Shown piece by piece: positions 59,194 through 64,000 of a stretch of 64,000 nucleotides of DNA. A program made the translations under genes and the position numbers. The stretch is from contig CM025854.1 of the NCBI GenBank assembly GCA_003952965.2, forward strand, positions 8,208,107 through 8,272,106, in the 5' to 3' direction. The notes beneath the pieces were generated by a model. It was not told the DNA's origin. It ran no database searches and saw only the letters and a program-made list of their open reading frames with translations. This DNA is from Morella rubra. Lineage: Eukaryota > Streptophyta > Magnoliopsida > Fagales > Myricaceae. Numbering within the stretch: position 1 is the stretch's first letter; every line of letters begins with the position of its first letter.

Positions 59194-59334
59194 GAAGTAC
59201 CTCAAAACAAGCTGTATGTTGCAATTGTGAAGGGCATTGTCATAGCACGAGGTAATGCTGGCTTAACTACTACATTTAGACTAAGTAGGCTCGTTGCTGC
59301 AGTTGAATCTCTCTTCCCACTAAAAGTAAACTAG
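59194..59334 (+). pseudogene. Orphan exon of ribosomal protein bL19 (organellar type)
   Basis: After a splice-like TTGAACAG the 46 codons read EVPQNKLYVAIVKGIVIARG, then NAGLTTTFRLSRLV and VESLFPL. This matches the conserved bL19 core (from memory: E-VP-N--R-S--KGIVI-R-NAG--TT-R-RR--AGVGVE--FPLYSPNI). The motif AGVGVE is shortened to AAVE, and after LFPL it runs to a stop instead of YSPNIKEI. The upstream and downstream exons were not found. It is best read as a fragment of a nuclear gene for a plastid or mitochondrial L19, duplicated or captured here. Confidence 0.7.
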
Positions 59335-59910
59335 AGTTACTTTTTTTTTTTTTTTTATAGTTTTCCTCTCTCTCTTTCATTCTTTACAATCTAGTATGCC
59401 CTTCAATACGCATTGGACTTGCAGATAATTGGAAAAGATGTTTCGTCTTTCTCATGGCTGCCTGAAATTGGTTCATGGTATTTTCTTGCCTATATCTTTC
59501 ATTTTTCTCTAACCATGATGTTTTGTTGGGTAACATTTTTTTTATCACTTATATGTTCTATATTTGAATTTCAAGATCAAAATATATGATTCAAAAATAA
59601 TGGAGGATATGACACAGATTATGGAGTAATAGAAAATGACCCAATTTCACCCGTTGAAGGGATCCAGATCAAGAACAATTTACTTATTGATTTTTAATTG
59701 AAGAATAGGCATAGTTATGTTTTGCTTCCTTCTATTTTGAATAATCTCTAGTCAATATATTTCATTTTCTTTTGTTAATCTTGCAATCTTTACGTATTTT
59801 CTTGTTGAACTTGGAGCATATTATTTAAAATAAAATTAAAACATACCTCTGAACTTCATATAAGAAATTTGAAATGGATAAAAATAATTCTTCAAAGAAT
59901 TTGTAAAAGA
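59335..59910. other. Noncoding AT-rich DNA
   Basis: T-rich stretches and no supported gene. A short open stretch after TTGCAG at 59423 (IIGKDVSSFSWLPEIGS) followed by a possible GT donor could be another exon remnant, but it is not recognised. Confidence 0.35.
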
Positions 59911-61035
59911 AATGTGTGGCAAAAAGTCACTCATTAGGTACCGGTTTGGCTAAAATTGGTACTAGCACCGTTAATCTTAGTGGCCTAGATTTGACACGGG
60001 CACCGGCTGGCCAAATAACCATTGCCTATTTATTGGTGACAGTTATACGGCAACCCGTCACCAAAAAAGTTCACAAAACCAAAATGAAAAAAAAAACAAT
60101 CAAAGACTCACCATCATAGATTCACAAACCTTCATAGATTCAGCGGCAAAAACCAAAATGAAAACCAAACAAATCATCACAAACCATTCAAAAACCAACA
60201 CACATTCACAAACCAAAATGGAAAAAAAAAAAAAAACACATCACAAACCATCACATATTCAACAAGAAAAAAAACATCACATATTCAAAAACCAGAGGCT
60301 CAAAGCTTGGCGATGATGGTAGAGATGGAGGAGAGGGACTCGACGTCGGAGGAGAGTGAGTGAATAGAGAGAGGGCAAGAGGGTACGTAGAGGGGGCGTG
60401 GTAGAGAGAGAGGCTGAGCAATTAGGAATTTTGCTTGGCCAGGGTTAGGATTATTAGAGAACAACGCCATTTTTTATTTTATTTTTTTGAAAAGTAGAGG
60501 TTAACCACTATTGCTGAAAGTCCGGCGGTTAACTGCCATTGCCGCCGAAACAACTAATACCAATTTTCCATTGCTACTGGAACCGACATTGGTAATTGTA
60601 GGTCGGGCAGTTACTGTTGTTAAAGTTGGAGCTGTTAAAATCGACATCGGCGACTATGATACTTAGCCCTATTTGTCTCAAACAATAGCCTTTTAGTTAC
60701 AGAAGATGCAATTCACCACATAAAGTTACCACTTTGGTAATGACAAGTAAAATGTGTCACAAAAAGTAGCCTTTAGTGACAAAATAAAATTCATTACAAA
60801 AAATGACCTTTAGTGACGAATTTCAAATTTCTTCACAAAGGGTTTGCAAGCATATCTGTTCAAACTCCATATATCAAGTTTGAATGGTTTTTTTCTTTTT
60901 ATTTTTTGTGAAAAAAATTTGAAATTTTCATCAGCAAAGGTCTGAAACAAAGATTATCCGTTTGGATAGATTATTTGGCGCTCGAACGGTTTTATGTGAC
61001 GAATCCAAATTTCTTCACGTAAAGTCTTTTGTGGT
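59911..61035. mobile_element. Noncoding DNA transposon material with a CACTA-like right end
   Basis: Repeated GTGACAAA and CCTTTAGTGACGAATTTCAAATTT phrases (60740-60990) resemble the CACTA end at 8581. TCTTTTGTGGTG at 61024-61035 is close to the CACTA right end (reverse complement CACCACAAAAGA; CACTACAAGAA is usual). The part 59930-60660 has ACCGGT/GGTAATTG-like strings at both sides and an A-rich and GA-rich middle without ORFs. The element limits are uncertain. Confidence 0.35.
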
Positions 61036-61490
61036 GGGGTTATAGTGACGAATTGGGTGACAAAATTTTCAACCCAATTTTTGGTATGTTTGGCAAATCT
61101 TATGGAGCAAACAAAAAAACCAAGGGGAGACTACTTTTCAACCCAATGTTTGGTAGTTATTTCAGTCATTGGAATTCTTTCATTTCCTTTATTGGCTACA
61201 TTTGATCGTTTGTCTATTTTTCTTAAAGATAGGACCTGGTGTCGCTATTCATGTTGTTTTGCCCGGATCACTTTTCAATGGTCGTGAACATTGTTCAAGG
61301 CTCGATGACTTTTAGGTTCTGTTTTCAAACACAAGATTTTAGATATTCTTTATCTTGTGTTTGACAGAGGTAATGATATTTAATATCATAATCAATCTAT
61401 AAAATTTGATATGATATTATCATGATATTGAAGTTTTCATTTTAAGTGAGATATTATCAAGATCTCAAAAATTCAAGTTTAAAAATGTAG

Positions 61491-61983
61491 TGTTAATTAC
61501 CCATTTTGTCCCTATGTTTTGATCCCTTTAAACAAATCGTCCTTTGGTTTTCAAATTGGTCATAAAGGTTTATATGTTTATAATTTTTGTTAAAGAAGTC
61601 CTTCTCTTAATTTTTTTTTTCTTAAAGTTAATAGTTCATACATTTGCTTCAATTATAAACTTGACATGTGTCATCAAAAACCAAAATCATGTGACTTATA
61701 ATTTTTTTAAGATTTTTTCTTAATTTTTTTTTTTTTAAAAATATTTAATAATTTAGTTTGTTTTGTTTAGAAAAACAAAAAATTAGGAAGAAAAAATTTA
61801 AAAAAATTATAAGTCACATAATTTTAGTTTTAGGTGACACGTGTGAACTTATGATTGAAATTGATGTGTGAATCCTTAGCCACATGGATATAAGTTAAAT
61901 GAAAATGACTTATTAATTTAAAATTCGAAAGACAATTTGTTAAAAGGGATCAAATCTAGGGACTAAATGTGTACTTAACCTTA
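61491..61983. mobile_element. Foldback MITE, about 490 bp
   Basis: The left arm TTAATTACCCATTTTGTCCC and the right arm, reverse-complemented, TTAAGTACACATTTAGTCCC stay alignable for about 60 bp. The inner parts (61660-61740 against 61780-61850) are also complementary (GACACGTGTGAAC against CTTGACATGTGTCA; AAATCATGTGACTTATAA), so nearly the whole element can fold. No coding sequence. The target duplication is not clear. Confidence 0.6.
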
Positions 61984-62197
61984 AATATAAGAATCGCATT
62001 CCTATTATGTTTTGTATTTTCTAAGACCTTTGACTTGTAATCTATGTTGACTCATAATACAAAATACAATCACAAAGAGCTTTTACAATGGATGTATAAC
62101 TTAAAGACCAAATCACTTATTTATTTGTTTCTTTTTACTCTTTTTCCTCTCCACTCCATGTTATCTTCCATTGCGTTTATCTTTTTTTGTCAGATAC

Positions 62198-62293
62198 TTG
62201 AGTGGCAGGTAAAGTCATGATTCTTTGAATGCTACATATGAAAGATAGATAGGCATGGCAGCAACCTTGTTTGAGTGGCAGGTAAAGTCATGT
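62198..62293 (+). repeat. Direct repeat TTGAGTGGCAGGTAAAGTCA, twice
   Basis: The same string occurs at about 62198 and 62269, 71 bp apart. A third, nearby CATGTTATCTTCCA string also occurs twice. It is a local duplication with no gene. Confidence 0.6.
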
Positions 62294-62461
62294 TATCTTC
62301 CAAATCACTTTTTTTTTTTTTTTAATTTTTATCACTCAACGGTGCTTATTCGAATGATCATGTAATCAAATCAATTCTAGTACTCTTGTATATCTTTTAG
62401 TACAAATCCCACGTGAATCGTACAATATAGGGTCACCACCGTCAACCTATCTGCATGCAGT

Positions 62462-64000
62462 CACTAGAACAAAATAAGTTTTGGGTGTCAAACGTTTTAG
62501 TCACCTAAAGTCAAAATTTTGTCAGCAAAAGCTTTTGGTGTCAAAATTTTTTTGACACCCGGTTTGATAGGAGAAGTGTGTCACCCTTATTTTTGGGTGA
62601 CAATTTGTGAGGTTCCTTAGGAAATAGCTTATGGATGCCAACATATACAGTTTGAACGGTTTTCATTTCGTGTTACAAATATAAATACGTCACAGATCCC
62701 TTGTTTTTTTTTGTTCGCATGTCCCATGAGAACGTCAATGTATTACATGAAAAAATCAATTTCGTCATGGAAACCAGTGCGAACGTCTTTATTTCCGGTT
62801 CGCACGGAGTAAATTTCTGTGTCAAAATGTAATTTTGTAAACAGATTCATCACCCGCACGCTAACAAACAACGTGCGCACGCTTATTTTTTTTATCTAAG
62901 AAAAAAAATTGTCACGAATATACTGTGTGAATGGCTCCAGAACGTGCAAACGTTGCTTAAATAAGGATGTGAGGATGGTGGAGTTGAGTTCGGACGTTTT
63001 GCAATGGTAACACGTGCGGACGTTTATTTAGTGCGTGCGGATGTGTAACATATCAGTGGGCGTCCAGACATTATTAATGCTTCTGGACTGCTCTAAATTA
63101 TAGTAGGCAATACTCAAATTTAATTTATTTAATTATGTATTTAATATTGAAATACTATATTAAATATAAGATAAAATTAATAATGGTCTACAAATATCTA
63201 ACCGACATAATAGTAAACAAAATAAATAAAAATCAAGTCATGATATAAAATAACTATTAGCAAAAATACCAAACAAGAAACATAATTACAAAGTCTAGTG
63301 CAAGCAGGAGACTAACAAAGCATAAGTATATAATAACAAAAATATATGGACCAGAGATTAGTTTGAATCCCAACGACGAACTGGCTCGTCAAGATATTCT
63401 TCGATGGCATTGTGAACTCGCTCCTCCATAATATCTACTCGTTTGATGAGTGTCCGGAGTTGTATCGGAATGGTATAGAGATCCTGGTGCAACTGGGACA
63501 CATGTTCTCTCATAGAAAACAGTTCTATCCGCATAGCATTCAGCTCCTCCCTCAGAGCCCTCTCTGTCAGACAAAATTAGTCTCCAGAGTGGCCAAGCGA
63601 ATCTGGATATCCTTGCACTATATATGCGTCGGCTTCACTATTGTCGCATACTCTCCCTTAGCTCCACTACCATATTGCCTGCGCAAGCTAGTTGCTCAGT
63701 CAGTGTCCCAACCTTGGCGATTCTTTTCCTAGAGCTATCCATGACCAACCTAACAAAAAACCATTCAAACATCAACAAAAATCGATCAATGACCAGATTA
63801 ACATTTATGTACATTACGAATAGACTAATCCCAAACTGCCCATAACTTAGACAATTTGGGAATTAACAAAACAAATATTAAATAAACTTCACGTAAAACC
63901 GTTCGGACGGATTAACAGTCGTCCGCACTACAACAAACAAAAAGATGTCGCTTCGTAAAGAAACGTCTGTGCACCATGCAGGCCATCCGAACCGTTTTAA
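62462..64000. mobile_element. CACTA element, left part (continues beyond the window)
   Basis: It starts CACTAGAACAAAATAAGTTT, a CACTA-type terminus. Subterminal DNA to about 63080 is filled with GTCA/GTGTCAAA phrases and variants of TGCGGACGT and GTTCGGACG in both orientations (for example near 62775, 62870, 62990, 63017 and 63035), the pattern of TNPA-type binding arrays. A minus-strand coding remnant follows at 63358-63742. At 63926 CACTACAACAAACAAAAAG may be another CACTA terminus nested in it. Confidence 0.55.
63358..63742 (-). pseudogene. Coiled-coil C-terminal part of a CACTA-encoded protein
   Basis: ATG at 63742 opens MDSSRKRIAKVGTLTEQLAC and VVELRESMRQ, then a stop. Next, in shifted frames, come IRLATLETNF, LTERALREELNAMRIELFSM and REHVSQLHQDLYTIPIQLRT, then VDIMEERVHNAIEEYLDEP, with the stop at 63358. 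Leu, Ile and Met at heptad-like spacing with many Glu and Arg suggest a coiled coil. Plant CACTA transposase-associated proteins often end in such a segment; this link is inference from context. The last 58 codons are open. At least one frameshift and two stops break the rest. Confidence 0.5.

Noticed and set aside
8581..61035. One giant CACTA holding nearly the whole window
   Set aside because: The ends at 8581 and 61035 share only general CACTA and subterminal features; the 3-bp flanks (AAC and GGG) do not match and no transposase was found.

Overview
The window looks like a piece of a large-genome eudicot nuclear chromosome, probably from a woody plant. It is AT-rich, its one clear host gene is an intron-containing R2R3-MYB, and most of the rest is nested transposable elements of plant types: Ty1/copia LTR retrotransposons, hAT, CACTA, MITEs and solo LTRs. 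No rRNA gene, functional tRNA gene, CRISPR array or prokaryotic signature was seen.

Layout. 1-5790 is intergenic and holds a 1.15 kb non-autonomous hAT element (2088-3237). 5791-7271 is a TT2-type (proanthocyanidin/flavonoid clade) R2R3-MYB gene with three exons that encode 298 aa. 7272-8960 carries LTR and CACTA remnants. About 8960-28976 is a decayed hAT element (hAT-1, minus strand). It was invaded by a SIRE-like copia element (copia-A, minus strand, 11686-22769), which itself took a solo LTR (17356-18474), and by a complete Ac-type hAT element (hAT-2, 23107-27682, perfect 8-bp target duplication). Solo LTRs lie at 28982-30088 and 30289-31515, each with a perfect 5-bp duplication. 32937-33769 is a poly(A)-tailed retroposon.

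34762-59073 is bounded by long inverted repeats. It contains a gag-only copia element (copia-D), whose gag was split by two full-length copia elements: copia-C (37837-48536) and copia-E (48782-57242, perfect 5-bp duplication). 59194-59334 is a stray exon of a bL19 ribosomal protein gene. 59900-64000 holds CACTA and MITE material, including one CACTA end with a broken coiled-coil ORF.

Most interesting pattern. The two coding SIRE-like elements, copia-A and copia-C, each carry a post-pol accessory ORF of the same family in sense orientation. In each, the spacer just upstream of that ORF repeats the same short palindromes that lie upstream of the TATA box in that element's own LTR (ACCGGTCGACCGCT in A, TGTGTCGACACA in C). 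The gag-only element D has a comparable but weaker array at the same position. This suggests an internal promoter that copies LTR regulatory sites and drives the accessory ORF separately from gag-pol.

Caution. At three places (about 20.9-23.1 kb, 39.1-41.8 kb and 50.5-52.9 kb) a stretch is followed by a second copy of itself with many small deletions. These look more like badly merged contig ends than biology, so coordinates and frameshifts there are unreliable.
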